Notes: a model not told the origin generated them from the letters alone. A stretch of 64,000 nt of DNA from Urechis unicinctus (GCA_034190875.2 CM067356.1:59043825-59107824), one strand, 5' to 3'. Positions 48,590-61,552 are shown, numbered from the stretch's first letter. Program-made: numbers and translations.

Positions 48590-49255
48590 CACATCGCGCT
48601 TTTGACAATTAAAAAGCAACAAATCTTCACTGACATGATTATCTATGATTTCCTTTAATACAAAAGTGCGCTGTGTTGTTGAGTGTGAAGGTTTAAATCC
48701 AAATTGTAAATTACCCGATTTCAAAACATAGCTTTGATAATCAATAATCACATTATCTAACAGTTTCCCTATGATACTACTAAGAGCTACTGATCGATAA
48801 TTATCACTGCTGTTCAATGATTACTTTCTGTTCTTAGGAATAGGAACAAGCGTAGATGATTGCATACAACGTGGCGTATATGCTTGATTCAACATCATAG
48901 TAAAAAGTTTTGATAGATGGGCAGATAACTCATCGCAGCCATTCAGTATGTGTTCAGAAGTTATTTCACAAAAACCATCTGTTTTATCTCGTTTAAGCTC
49001 ACAAGCTACTTGCCTAACTTGTGAAATGTCGATAGCATGCAAAGCGCCACATGTAACACCGGCGCAATTAGAGTTTACATCATGGCCCAATGATTTATTA
49101 AGGGCATCCATTGCAGACTTACTATACGACACATTATTGTAAAGTATTTCATATTTATCTTTAAAGACATTGCATATCTTGTCGTCGCCGTGCACGCCAT
49201 CCATTACAGACGCGGTCGACTTTGTTTTGCAATGTTTCTTCCGCATTTCTTTCAA
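48590..49255 (-). pseudogene. LINE ORF2 linker and N-terminal reverse transcriptase relic
   Basis: The frame at 49,255-48,821 holds KEMRKKHCKTKSTASVMDGV, HILNGCDELSAHLSKLF and STLVPIPKNRK (the RT motif 0/1 entry). A frameshift leads to the 48,817 frame: NYRSVALSSIIGKLLDNVI, NLQFGFKPSHSTTQ (the QFGF...HSTTQ fingers motif) and VLKEIIDNHVSED. The match stops there. Confidence 0.85.
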
Positions 49256-49329
49256 GGAATTGCGACCAAAGAAACTGCCATTCTATCAGACGCAAGAGTA
49301 TTTTGATTTCTGATCACGTACCGTGACGC

Positions 49330-49990
49330 CCTTTTATAATCCCGCCAGAGGTGGGACACCTATTTTCCACTCAGAGTCGACACCAAAATATTGATTTTTC
49401 TTTCAGCTGATTGACTTGTTCACCCCAGCCAGGCCGATGTTACTACAGAGTTATTATCAAACAAATCGCAAGGAATTAACCATTGCTCCTCACAAAATGT
49501 CTTTAGAGCAACAGTGTGAAGGGAATCGGCACGAGCAAAGTCAGTGCTTAAGTCACCTCCAATAATTATATCATCGACATCCGTACAAGACATTATGACT
49601 GAGTTGACGTGGACAAGCAGTTCGACATAATCATTGGTAGAGGGGTTGACCTTTGATTAACATCACATGGCATATACAAATTGATCACTAAAATCCTATG
49701 GGACATATTGTTTGAGTGCAGGGTTAAAATGCAAGCGTGACACCTTCTGTTATGTACACCATCGATCGGGGATATAGTTAATTTGGACGACTTTTTGTGT
49801 ATAAACGCACATCCACCATAAGGTCTTCCCTTAATCAGATCCGAGTCATCCATACCAGAAATGCCTGTTACTCACACGTCACTAATGCGATGCTCGAGCT
49901 GAGCAAGATCTATCTCCAACAACCAATGTTCTTGGATTAGGAGAACATCACATTTGCGAAAAACGATTGCGCATGTACATTATAGTGCCT
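49330..49990 (-). pseudogene. LINE ORF2 endonuclease relic
   Basis: KCDVLLIQEHWLLEIDL carries the catalytic Gln-Glu pair of the exonuclease-endonuclease-phosphatase fold (49,923-49,934). One TGA follows, then GRPYGGCAFIHKK, and VINLYMPCD. After a frame change comes IIIGGDLSTDFAR, where the usual GGDFN(T)D has Asn changed to Ser. The terminal SDH box is not found. Inactive. Confidence 0.8.
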
Positions 49991-50272
49991 TCACTGTGCC
50001 ATCGACAGCTAAACCTGCATATTGTAAAGTTGCAGTCAGTCATAGTAAATAATAACATATATAAAGAATAAAGTATAAAACACAAATATTTGCGTGTAAC
50101 GCAGTTATGCATCCACATTATTGCGATAAAATTTTCTTACGCATACACCACATCAATTTCTCGTCTAACATTGCACCTATGTCTGAAATTGTTATATCAA
50201 TTTCAAAGCTATTGAATTGTGCTTCCGTTTTTTATGTTTTTTCTACCGATCTTACCTGAATATCAATTTTTT

Positions 50273-50866
50273 TCATAGGTGTCTACTTGGCTCAGGTGCG
50301 CCACGAAGTTTGTTAGAAGTCCATGTAACCAGACGAGCCTTGCGATTGATTTTCAGTTTGTTACGTTTTTCAACATTCTTAAACTCTTCATTCTCATATG
50401 GAGATCTTACTGCGGATATGGGTACAGCTGACGACGAGGTAGCCGTGGCAGCAGCGATGGAAGTTCTTGAAGCACCTTTGACAATTGATGCCCCAGTAGT
50501 GGGTGTAGTTGCTGGTGATGAGGTCGGTGTAGTATCAGAGATAGCTATCACCGGCATCAGCTCTGGTGTTTCTTCGTGAGAACGCGAGGTCACAACTGAT
50601 GCGTAGGATTGACGTCTTTATCCTCTGCTGCTTTAACTTCTGCAGTCCATCTTCCAACTGAGACACTCGTTCACATAGCGATATTGGGCACGTCTCAGCG
50701 GGGATAGCCTTTGGAATGCAATGCAGACCTTGAGGACTCGCAGCAAATTGTGGCATCTTATCTAGTTTCTGAAGTCCTCCGACATTATCATAAATATTCT
50801 TATCCGCTTCTGCTCGAGTTGGGGAATCACGTCTCTTAATGAATGGCGGAAGGGTGTCACTATTCC
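50273..50866 (-). pseudogene. LINE ORF1 relic
   Basis: One frame runs from about 50,866: PPFIKRRDSPTRAEADKNIY, DNVGGLQKLDKMPQF, CIPKAIPAETCPISLCERVS, QLEDGLQKLK. A frame change follows near 50,590, then a Ser/Thr/Pro-rich spacer and VTWTSNKLRGAPEPSRHL. The CERVSQLE coiled-coil start and the RGAPEPSRHL block before the C-terminal domain are typical of ORF1 proteins of CR1-like LINEs in marine invertebrates. It then hits a stop. Confidence 0.7.
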
Positions 50867-50870
50867 CTAC

Positions 50871-51204
50871 GTTTCATAAAGCCTCTTTTGCTTCATGAAT
50901 TTCATCTGCTGAGTCAAACTCATTATATTCGTATGTGTGGCAAGTGCACTCTTGTCAGAATTCGCTCCATCTGCATTCACACCTCAATGAACCGCTACTG
51001 TATTGAAATCACAACCATGTTAAGTTGGTATTTTCCATTCGCCCATGATAAGTTTGTTTAGCTAAAACATGAATATGATATACTTCAGAAAGAGGACATG
51101 TATTGAGACGACTTCTATGAAGACGAATATTGATCAATATTTGTTATGGGAATCTTCACAGGGAATAATAATAATTCTTCCCAGGAACAGGAATTCGTGC
51201 AGTT
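50871..51204. other. No recognisable gene
   Basis: May include the 5' UTR of the LINE. The open frames here show no domain. Confidence 0.4.
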
Positions 51205-51925
51205 TCCCTGAATGCCCACGACGGCAATCTGTTGCTCTACTGAGCGGATAATAAACTAACGCAGCATTTATCATGTGACCGCTTTGCAGGGGAATATGTC
51301 GCTGTTAGTCAACCGTTTGTGCAGATAGCTACCAACATGTACGACTTATAGGAAACAAATTGATGCGATTTCCTATCACGTGATTTGTATACATACATTA
51401 AAGCATCTAATACATACATTGCTTTCTTTTGTGCTCTTCGTTATAGCACTGTTACTCACTGCCTGTAGTTGCTGGGGTGGGGACTAGCCAGAGGAAATTA
51501 ACGCGAGTCCTGAAGTAGAGTTGCTTATTTGGTTTATTTAGATTTCAACAATGAAGCTCCCTGGAATCTCGCGGTCCGAATCGTTTCTCTGACTAAGTGA
51601 TCTCCATGACTAACCCATCTGGACTCCTTATAAAGGGTCCCACGATAGGCCAGGCTAAAACAATCCCCACGTGACACGACGGGTCCACTTGGAGGGTGAA
51701 CTCGCTTGCTGTGAGGATTGCTACAATCAGGGTTACACCCCTCCCAAAGAGTGGTGTGGTGTAACCCGGGCTCTCGTGCTGATAATTAAAGGGGGGAGGC
51801 TTTTTAAGAACGTATGAGCCAGAATAGTATTATAACAGTATTGCCTTTGTTACGCTACATTAATGTGCATGTTTAATTAATGAATGTCGTTGTATTTCTT
51901 TCCAAAACATGTCTATTACTAATTC
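51205..51925. repeat. Dispersed repeat, copy 2, interrupted
   Basis: 51,205-51,420 aligns with the window start and 51,838-51,925 with about 241-325. The intervening ~0.4 kb (about 51,430-51,830) has no counterpart in copy 1. It looks like an insertion, or else a deletion in copy 1. Confidence 0.55.
51730..51767. other. 10-bp-arm hairpin in the interrupting segment
   Basis: gggttacacc (51730-51739) and ggtgtaaccc (51758-51767) are exact reverse complements with an 18-base loop. Confidence 0.6.
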
Positions 51926-52640
51926 AGCCGAAGCAGTATATATGGTCTAAAAACGCCTCTCCCCCCTGGCCGCTAACAGGTCTGTGAGTGCACGCTGAGA
52001 TGGTCGCTAGTACGGGAGAGCTACTTTGTATTCCAATCACGGGCGTTGTCAGCATCGGTTGACCCGGATACAATTCATGACCAACAGTTTCCGAATAATC
52101 ATGGGATATAGCCATCGGGACGATAATTTAGACAATAGTTTTTCTGCAGTTTAGCTCTGCTGATCGCTGCGAAGAACAGTTTCCAGAAAAATATCCTTCG
52201 CTCAAATGTAACAACGCAAGTACAATAACTAGCCAGTTAGCCTCACCATAAGCGTGTATAGATGCATGTTGCTATGTTCAGATGGCGGTGGCTTGCGTGC
52301 GAAAACATTCATCAAACGTATATTGAAATATTAATGGCCAAAATCCATCCGCGAAAGGAAAGTTACCTGTTGGTTGTTTTCACAACCTGTTGTGCCTTAT
52401 AAAGATAGAAATTTGAAACCATCACAGTTATAGCAATCATAAAAATAATACACATCGGTAGCATGAGCATTATGTTGCACGGCTTGGTGAGCGCGTGACT
52501 TGCAATCAACACCTTGTCGTGTATCATTATGCTGGCAGGTGTTTTTGGATTGACCCATGCAGTGTAATTTATGGGCGGGATAACTATTGTTATTCGTGTT
52601 AGTGATGAAAATCCTATACCGTTAATTCATTTATAGTCAC
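51926..52640. other. No recognisable gene
   Basis: No coding, RNA or repeat signal that can be named. Confidence 0.5.
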
Positions 52641-52644
52641 ACAT

Positions 52645-53020
52645 GAGTACAATCATCATCATCAACATCATTATCATCATCCACATCCACATCCACATCA
52701 TCATCATCATCATCATCATCATCCACATCATCATCATCGTCATCATTGGCAGTATCTGTTTGTTCTACATCAAAACCACCATAACTGTCATTTTGCGCAA
52801 CATTACTGTCATCATTATGATCGTCATCATAATATGCATGATCGTCATCATTATCATTATGATCGTCATCATTATTGACATGATCGTCATCATTATCATT
52901 ATGATCGTCATCATTACAGGCATGATCGTCATCATTATCATTATGATAGTCATCATTATCAGCATGATCGTCATGATTATCATTATGATCGTCATCATTA
53001 TCAGCATGATCGTCATATTT
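52645..53020. repeat. (CAT)n microsatellite and 21/42-bp gatcgtcatcattat array
   Basis: Starts as catcat/cacatc triplets (52,650-52,745), then after about 55 bases becomes atgatcgtcatcattatcat units of 21 bp with alternate forms. Both strands stay open (poly-Ile on plus, poly-Met/Ile on minus) because the period is a multiple of three. Confidence 0.9.
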
Positions 53021-55240
53021 ATTATCGGTTTACATTCCTCCTTAATACTCATCCGTGTATTTGTTATAGTAATAAAAGTCGTATGTCAAAACAGTAATAT
53101 ACGTCATTGTTCAAAATGGCGTTAACGTACTCCGTGGAATCTTTACAGTTGACATCTGTGCAATAGTTTGTAGGATTGAAGTGGTTTAACGTAAAACATG
53201 TAATATTGAAACCTTTGATTACCGCAATAGATAGTTAGGGACTATATTACCACACAGCTTATTACGCAGATCTATCAAAATATAAGGAATGACTTATCTT
53301 ATTTTCCTGGTGAGATGTAATATGGACAAGTTGTTCAGGACCAGTGATTGTGTAAATGTTTGTGGGTTGGAAGCTTTTACGCCAGCAGCCTGTACTCAAT
53401 CAGTGATGTATTTGTTTTCTCATTCCACGTGACATGAGATGATATGACATGCCACGAACCTTTGCACAACAGCAGCCAGACGCTGACTTATTGAAAGGCT
53501 GGCTTACCTTGTGTAGTACATTATTATTAACGAATCGACAAACACATTGACAATACAGGAAATACGGAGGAGAACATGAACTGTTGCATGGATGGGCAGT
53601 AGCTGACGTGTTTATTTAGTTGAGCGAAAGATACCAATAAATCTTATAATTCGAACAGGATAGTACACCAATCTTCAACTACCTTGTTCAAGACAACCTC
53701 TCGAGACAACAAACGACCGTACAGCCCGCGAGTTGATGTCAGCGAAATCGTACCACTTTGACGGCACACAATTAACAAATGTGGCGTGCGAACAGTTGCA
53801 AAAACCAATCAAAAATGTGTTTCCAGGTTACAGATGAGAGGTGAAAAGCTACGAGGCTAACGAAAGATTTATATTAATCTAATCAACAGCTTATATGATG
53901 AGTTATGAGTGAATTGTGGTTATCGTTGAGACTGAATAAGATGGGGAGCGATCAAACAGTTACCCTCGTAAACGCGAGATACATTAATCGTGTATATTGA
54001 CAGCGTATGAAAAGCAGCTACTAAATTGCTTCCTTAATCTGAATTTCAAATATTATCTTACTGGGAGAGGAATGAGGGGATTCTATGATAATTGATATTA
54101 CAAAGATTATCGGTTTACGCATCACATGTGAAGCTTTTTAATTTATCCATTCTCATTTTACTTGTTCTCCGGATCTTTACACTAAGGCTGGCCTTGCAGG
54201 GAGAGCACATGCGTGTTTTGATCTTAAACAACATCATTGCGATGCGTAGTCGTAATAAGAGACTACAAGCAATCAATCGTGCGCATTTCATAAATAAAAA
54301 GCAATATAAGCGAGGTGGAGATTAATGTTTGCGCTCATAGGGCATCCAGAATCTCTGATGCACAACAAATGGCGTCCCGCATTGATAATCATCCCAGAGC
54401 TACACAGGACACATTTAACATTGTGACCAACTATAATTCGCCTGTTTTATCAGTTCCATTTCGTTGGCGGAATAAGATTTGTCTACTTTCGCTGCAATGA
54501 AGAACCACAGACGTAATTACGACTCAACTTGTCTCATCACGGAGCTACTTCCAAATCAAGTTACCTCAATCAGCATTATGTGATTTCTGCGTAAAAAAAC
54601 CAAAAGAGTAGTGCTATTAGTCACCCAAACTCTTACACAAGTTAAGTAAACCAAGTTAATCGAAGAATTATATAAAAAAATCCCATGTATGTTGCATAGA
54701 TATAACTCATACCCGGCACCAACATCTCAGTAATTTCCTTGATAACTATCACTAAGTTATCACACGTTGAGTTCCTACATTAAAACCAGTATCATATCTA
54801 TTCATTTCCATCAAATATGCAGTTATCGCAATCACGGAAGCCGCACATCCAACAAGTAAGATCATCAAGCATCGCATATTGCTCTGTTGTTTTTACCCTG
54901 CGGATATTCTGATCTGATACGGAAGTTGGCATCGCGAAGTGTTTCATCCAATATTCACTGACGACCATGTACAATTTTCATATCTCAAATACCGAAAACG
55001 TTCTATTGAATCCACGGGCAGTCGCATGTAACGATATACGTTATGATGTTGTGATTGTATTTAGGCCGATTTAAATACAACACAGAGCCGTTGCCAGTTT
55101 CTTCCAATGCAACTATCGTGCCTGATAAAGCTGCATTCTCGGAAAACGTGACTAAAGCATCAATCAACGGAAAAGTCGGTATTCACTTTTAACTTGTTTG
55201 AGATATCACGCGAAAGTGATAACGAGTAACAGACCAATAG
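53021..55240. other. No recognisable gene
   Basis: AT-rich. The frames at 54,092-54,325 (hydrophobic start, basic end) and 54,315-54,500 are short and unmatched. Confidence 0.5.
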
Positions 55241-55325
55241 GATACCACTTTGACTTCGTGATAAATCATACAGTGCAATATGATACCACTTTGACTTCGT
55301 GATAAATCATACAGTGCAATATGAT
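55241..55325. repeat. Two-copy 41-bp repeat
   Basis: gataccactttgacttcgtg and what follows repeats exactly at 55,241 and 55,282. A looser repeat (gacctgacgcg/agcattgcgact) continues to about 55,420. Confidence 0.9.
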
Positions 55326-55420
55326 TTGACCTGACGCGTATATAAACTTCCAACAGCATTGCGACTTGAACTGATGCCCATATCAATGTCCAATAGCATT
55401 ATGACCTGACCTGACGCGCA

Positions 55421-56217
55421 TATTACCAACCTCTGTCCTAAGGTGCATCACCAATGAGACACATACAGATAAACTCAACGAACGTTATCAACCGCAGAGG
55501 TACTCCACGATTTGTAATGCGCCTGCATGACTGGGTTGTTGAATGACGTCATGCTCTTTGGAGAGAATCATCGCCATATCAGGCATCAACGAACTTATGT
55601 TATGTAGATCATTAAGGCCAGAGAACGGACAATATAAGCCAGCTGACGTCATAGCCAGTGACGTCATAGCCACCTGAGCAGACAATGTCCACCTGGATCA
55701 GCTGCTCATCGGTCAGCTATAGCTCAACACGATAAACCGATAATCGTTTTTATGACGAATATGAACTGAGGGGATCATTTATTAAATTTTGCGAATATCA
55801 CTGAGCAATATGAGGATGATGAATGTGATTTGTGATGTTGCCATGGAGTGATGATGTGTGTTTAATTCATTCATTCATTTTGCTAGTAACCAATTGGATG
55901 AGCAATTGCCTTTGACAAGTCTGATGGGAGTATATAACTGTATGACTCAGAATATCCATCGTTCATTATTAGTGGACTGATTAATGAGACGACTAGTGTC
56001 GCCAGGCTGTTTATTGATTACATTACGACACAGCTAAGACAAAATGCATAATGAACCATATCATTGTCAGACTGCTGCATCACGATAGTCCATTCCATCG
56101 TGTTATCAGTCGCACATCAAAACAACATGACTTGGCATCAACGCAGGCTCTCTCAAATCTTACTCGTCCACGCAGTCAGCGATACTAATGTGCAAAAGGT
56201 GTTTAAGGTGATGGTAG
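55421..56217. other. No recognisable gene
   Basis: Contains two gtgacgtcatagcca phrases near 55,645-55,672 (CRE-like TGACGTCA) but no associated exon. Confidence 0.4.
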
Positions 56218-57815
56218 CAGGCGGCACAGGTCTGCTTTAATCACAACTCGCACATCTTACAGGCGGCACAGGTCTGCTTTAATCACAACTCGCACATCTT
56301 ACAGGCGGCACAGGTCTGCTTTAATCACAGCTCGCACATCTTACAGGCGGCACAGGTCTGCTTTAATCACAGCTCGCACATCTTACAGGCGGCACAGGTC
56401 TGCTTTAATCACAGCTCGCACATCTTACAGGCGGCACAGGTCTGCTTTAATCACAGCTCACACATCTTACAGGCGGCACAGGTCTGCTTTAATCACAGCT
56501 CGCACATCTTACAGGCGGCACAGGTCTGCTTTAATCACAGCTCGCACATCTTACAGGCGGCACAGGTCTGCTTTAATCACAGCTCGCACATCTTACAGGC
56601 GGCACAGGTCTGCTTTAATCACAGCTCGCACATCTTACAGGCGGCACAGGTCTGCTTTAATCACAGCTCGCACATCTTACAGGCGGCACAGGTCTGCTTT
56701 AATCACAGCTCGCACATCTTACAGGCGGCACAGGTCTGCTTTAATCACAGCTCGCACATCTTACAGGCGGCACAGGTCTGCTTTAATCACAGCTCGCACA
56801 TCTTACAGGCGGCACAGGTCTGCTTTAATCACAGCTCGCACATCTTACAGGCGGCACAGGTCTGCTTTAATCACAGCTCACACATCTTACAGGCGGCACA
56901 GGTCTGCTTTAATCACAGCTCACACATCTTACAGGCGGCACAGGTCTGCTTTAATCACAGCTCACACATCTTACAGGCGGCACAGGTCTGCTTTAATCAC
57001 AGCTCACACATCTTACAGGCGGCACAGGTCTGCTTTAATCACAGCTCGCACATCTTACAGGCGGCACAGGTCTGCTTTAATCACAGCTCACACATCTTAC
57101 AGGCGGCACAGGTCTGCTTTAATCACAGCTCACACATCTTACAGGCGGCACAGGTCTGCTTTAATCACAGCTCGCACATCTTACAGGCGGCACAGGTCTG
57201 CTTTAATCACAGCTCACACATCTTACAGGCGGCACAGGTCTGCTTTAATCACAGCTCACACATCTTACAGGCGGCACAGGTCTGCTTTAATCACAGCTCG
57301 CACATCTTACAGGCGGCACAGGTCTGCTTTAATCACAGCTCACACATCTTACAGGCGGCACAGGTCTGCTTTAATCACAGCTCACACATCTTACAGGCGG
57401 CACAGGTCTGCTTTAATCACAACTCGCACATCTTACAGGCGGCACAGGTCTGCTTTAATCACAGCTCACACATCTTACAGGCGGCACAGGTCTGCTTTAA
57501 TCACAGCTCACACATCTTACAGGCGGCACAGGTCTGCTTTAATCACAACTCGCACATCTTACAGGCGGCACAGGTCTGCTTTAATCACAGCTCACACATC
57601 TTACAGGCGGCACAGGTCTGCTTTAATCACAACTCGCACATCTTACAGGCGGCACAGGTCTGCTTTAATCACAACTCGCACATCTTACAGGCGGCACAGG
57701 TCTGTTTTAATCACAGCTCACACATCTTACAGGCGGCACAGGTCTGCTTTAATCACAACTCACACATCTTACAGACGGCACAGGTCTGCTTTAATCACAG
57801 CTCACACATCTTACA
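56218..57815. repeat. 42-bp minisatellite, 38 copies, with emerging 126-bp order
   Basis: The unit caggcggcacaggtctgctt + taatcacagctcgcacatct + ta is almost invariant apart from two sites: a(a/g)ctc and ctc(g/a)cac. Early copies are mostly AGCTCGC. From about copy 16 AGCTCAC dominates, and copies 18-32 follow a two-plus-one pattern of period three. One copy has tctgttttaa; the last two carry other changes (agacgg, AACTCAC). Confidence 0.98.
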
Positions 57816-59915
57816 GAATCCCCACAATGTTAACATGGTGCTAATGCTCCTGGTTAATCGCTACATCTCCATGGCAAGACAAGGCTGTATCAGCCAGTAA
57901 TTCACCGAGGATTCATTTATACGCAACGTGTGTGGTGCTGTCCATTTCTGCTTGTACGCTCTTTATGATTACAATACTGAGTGTTTGGCATCGTTTGAAG
58001 GATCGCAATTTGTTAGATAATACAATACTTCTATAGCAACCATAACAATGCCATAGTAACAACAGAAGACAATGAGATTCAAACGTCTTTGGTATTTGCT
58101 TTAATTAACATAAATCGCGCCACGATTATCGATGTGATGATTTGCCAATGAAAACTAGAAAAATCGTGCTCTTCGTGCTAATAAATATTCCCTTTCTATA
58201 TGAATATCTATCCTTATTCGTCATCCTGTCACATCCCTGTCACAAGGTGTTTTAGTCATTCATGCTGTCTCTGTAACGGTCACATCGTGAAGCAATATTA
58301 CAAGTAGGCCGCATTCACTGATAAGACACAAGACTAGCCTTTAACTGTCCAGCATTGCACATCAACGAGAAAACCCTCATCGCGTTACGTTTTGAAGTGG
58401 TTCAATGTCTCATTTGTCAGACAATGTCTCCTGATCTAGAAAGACCAATAGTCTGATAACTGATAATGATTGTTATAAATTTCTCCTTTGCTGCGCTAAT
58501 CATCAACCTCTCAAAAGCCACCACCAAGATTATGTTATTCAGCTGCAATATATTCTGAATTTACTGCCGAGTGTTTTGGTAATGGATGTGATTGGTGAAC
58601 ATGTAATCACCAGTCTGGTGCGAGTAGTCATCTTACAGGACTGATAATGAATGATTCGTTAAGAATCATACAGCAATATACTAGCATCAGACTTGTGCAA
58701 TGCAGTTGCTCAACTGATTGATTGCTAGGTAAAATACCATAAACAAATAATTAAATGAGCATTTGCCCGGTTTCGCGAATGTAAAAATTATTCTCTTGAT
58801 GGGCTTTTGGTATCGGGGTTTTATAGTCCCTTATGTCCCTTATCTGGCTACTATAAACTTTATGACATTTGTCAGCGTTTCAATACATTCGTGAGTGTCT
58901 AATAAGGCGCTGGATTTTCCATTCAACATCATAAATCAGGCGGGTGGAGCTGTTGGTGGTATTTCGGTTCCTCTTTATTAGTGGAAAAAATTTCAAAATG
59001 CCCACAGTGCCTTAAACAATTAACAAAATGATACGTTATATATGTTTTCAGTGTTCATATATCTGAATGATTCAATGACAATCAAATTGCAGTGAATTTC
59101 AATTCATGTAGAATTAGCTGGTAGGTGCATCATTGGTGCTGCATCTTAGAACAGAGGTCTGTCATATGTACGTCGGCACAGGTCATAATACAATATATTG
59201 TATTGTTTATTCAAGAGTCAAAGCGATATATCTTAATTATTGATGCTGCAACCACGTATGGCATCTTGATTCATTCTAACCGTCATCATTTGCATAATTC
59301 GTTAATGAATTCACGGCACATACCAGCAGCACTGATATAAATACATCAATAATGCTTATTCTACAATTAATTCACACCCTATCACAGTAACGATTGAATG
59401 TAGGAGCAATGAGGAACATATTTGGAGGTTGAAATTCATATTTACTTTATATTGCTGTTGTAGGTATCGTATGAATGTGACAGCAGCAATATGTCATCTA
59501 TGAGTTTTTTCAACTGACGTAAATGGACAATGGGTGGACTAAATGATTAGGAGAATATGATTGCTTAACTCGGCGATTGTGAAGCAGCTTTCGTGATCAC
59601 GTTGATGAACAAAATTGTTTAGCATCCGGAGTTTCAAAATGATTGGCAAGTATGTATATTTCGGAAATGCTATTCCATATTGAAAGCATCTTCAATAGTG
59701 TTCTTAACACTGTTTCCGGAAAGAATACATGTTTATCATCGATCTGTACATCCATTTAGAACTATCCATTGCCTTGTAGACAGATGCAATCTTTTAATGC
59801 AAGATAACGATCTGTTGGTGTCAGTTTATTACACAAACAATCCATAGCTAAAAAGTTATCCCGTTTCCGCCCTAACCAATGATAGGCTGCTATTCCTGCA
59901 TGGTTGCATGGTACT
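57816..59915. other. No recognisable gene
   Basis: AT-rich unique-looking DNA. The open frame at 59,125-59,340 has no domain. No RNA gene is recognised. Confidence 0.5.
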
Positions 59916-61552
59916 GTTATCACATGATATCAGTACCTCATTGTTACTGTTATCACATGATATCAGTACCTCATTGTTACTGTTATCAGATGATATCAGT
60001 ACCTCATTGTTACTGTTATCACATGATATCTGTACCTCATTGTTACTGTTATCACATGATATCAGTACCTCATTGTTACTGTTATCACATGATATCAGTA
60101 CCTCATTGTTACTGTTGTCACATGATATCAGTACCTCATTGTTACTGTTATCACATGATATCAGTACCTCATTGTTACTGTTGTCACATGATATCAGTAC
60201 CTCATTGTTACTGTTCACATGATATCTGTACCTCATTGTTACTGTTATCACATGATATCAGTACCTCATTGTTACTGTTATCACATGATATCAGTACCTC
60301 ATTTGTTACTGTTATCACATGATATCAGTACCTCATCAGTTACCTCATTGTTACTGTTGTCACATGATATCAGTACCTCATTGTTACTGTTGTCACATGA
60401 TATCAGTACCTCATTGTTACTGTTGTCACATGATATCAGTACCTCATTTACTGTTACACATGTTATCACCCTGATATCAGTACCTCATTGTTACTGTTAT
60501 CACATGATATCAGTACCTCATTGTTACTGTTATCACATGATATCAGTACCTCATTGTTACTGTTATCACATGATATCAGTACCTCATTGTTACTGTTGAT
60601 ATCAGTACCTCATTGTTACTGTTGTCACATGTATCAGTACCTCATTGTTACTGTTGTCACATGATATCAGTACCTCATTGTTACTGTTGTCACATGATAT
60701 CAGTACCTCATTGTTACTGTTGTCACATGATATCAGTACCTCATTGTTACTGTTGTCACATGATATCAGTACCTCATTGTTACTGTTGTCACATGATATC
60801 AGTACCTCATTGTTACTGTTGTCACATGATATCAGTACCTCATTGTTACTGTTGTCACATGATATCAGTACCTCATTGTTACTGTTGTCACATGATATTG
60901 TCAGTACCTCATTGTTACTGTTGTTATCAGTACTGTTTGTCTGTTACACATGATATCAGTACCTCATTGTTACTGTTGTCACATGATATCAGTACCTCAT
61001 TGTTATGATATGTACCTGTTGTCACATGATATCAGTACCTCAGTTGTTACTGTTATCACATGATATCAGTACCTCATTGTTACTGTTGTCACATGATATC
61101 AGTACCTCATTGTTACTGTTATCACATGATATCAGTACCTCATTGTTACTGTTATCACATGATATCAGTACCTCATTGTTACTGTTGTCACATGATATCA
61201 GTACCTCATTGTTACTGTTATCACATGATATCAGTACCTCATTGTTACTGTTATCACATGATATCACATGTACCTCATTGTTTACTGTTATCACATGATA
61301 TCAGTACCTCATTGTTACTGTTATCACATGATATCAGTACCTCATTGTTACTGTTATCACATGATATCAGTACCTCATTGTTACTGTTGTCACATGATAT
61401 CAGTACCTCATTGTTACTGTTGTCACATGATATCAGTACCTCATTGTTACTGTTGTCACATGATATCAGTACCTTATTGTTACTGTTATCACATGATATC
61501 AGTACCTCATTGTTACTGTTATCACATGATATCAGTACCTTATTGTTATATA
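59916..61552. repeat. 33-bp minisatellite, ~49 copies
   Basis: The unit gttatcacatgatatcagta + cctcattgttact is 33 bp (starts at 59,916, 59,949 and so on). The main variant is gttatc/gttgtc. Its core holds the palindromes TGATATCA and TCATGATA-like. Because 33 is a multiple of three, it gives long open frames on both strands (11-residue repeats), broken by indels at 60,210, 60,300-60,345, 60,440-60,475, 60,595-60,635, 60,895-61,020 and 61,262. Confidence 0.97.

Larger units (their letters stand above)
48250..50870 (-). mobile_element. Decayed CR1/jockey-type LINE with internal deletion
   Basis: Read from high to low coordinates: ORF1 (50,866-50,273), apurinic-type endonuclease (about 49,990-49,330), linker and start of reverse transcriptase (49,255-48,590), then a C-terminal segment of ORF2 (48,515-48,258). 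The RT palm and thumb (about 250 codons, including the (F/Y)xDD box) are missing between about 48,590 and 48,520. There are many stops and frameshifts. The clade is judged from the EN + RT order and ORF1 style only. It is dead and non-autonomous. No target-site duplication was identified. Confidence 0.85.

Noticed and set aside
52643..53125. Ile-rich hydrophobic protein (160 codons) as a membrane protein
   Set aside because: It is a translation of catcat/gatcgtcatcattat repeats. The minus strand is equally open.
56218..57815. 42-bp direct repeats as a CRISPR array
   Set aside because: There are no unique spacers: the whole 42 bp repeats. The setting is animal DNA and no cas gene is present.
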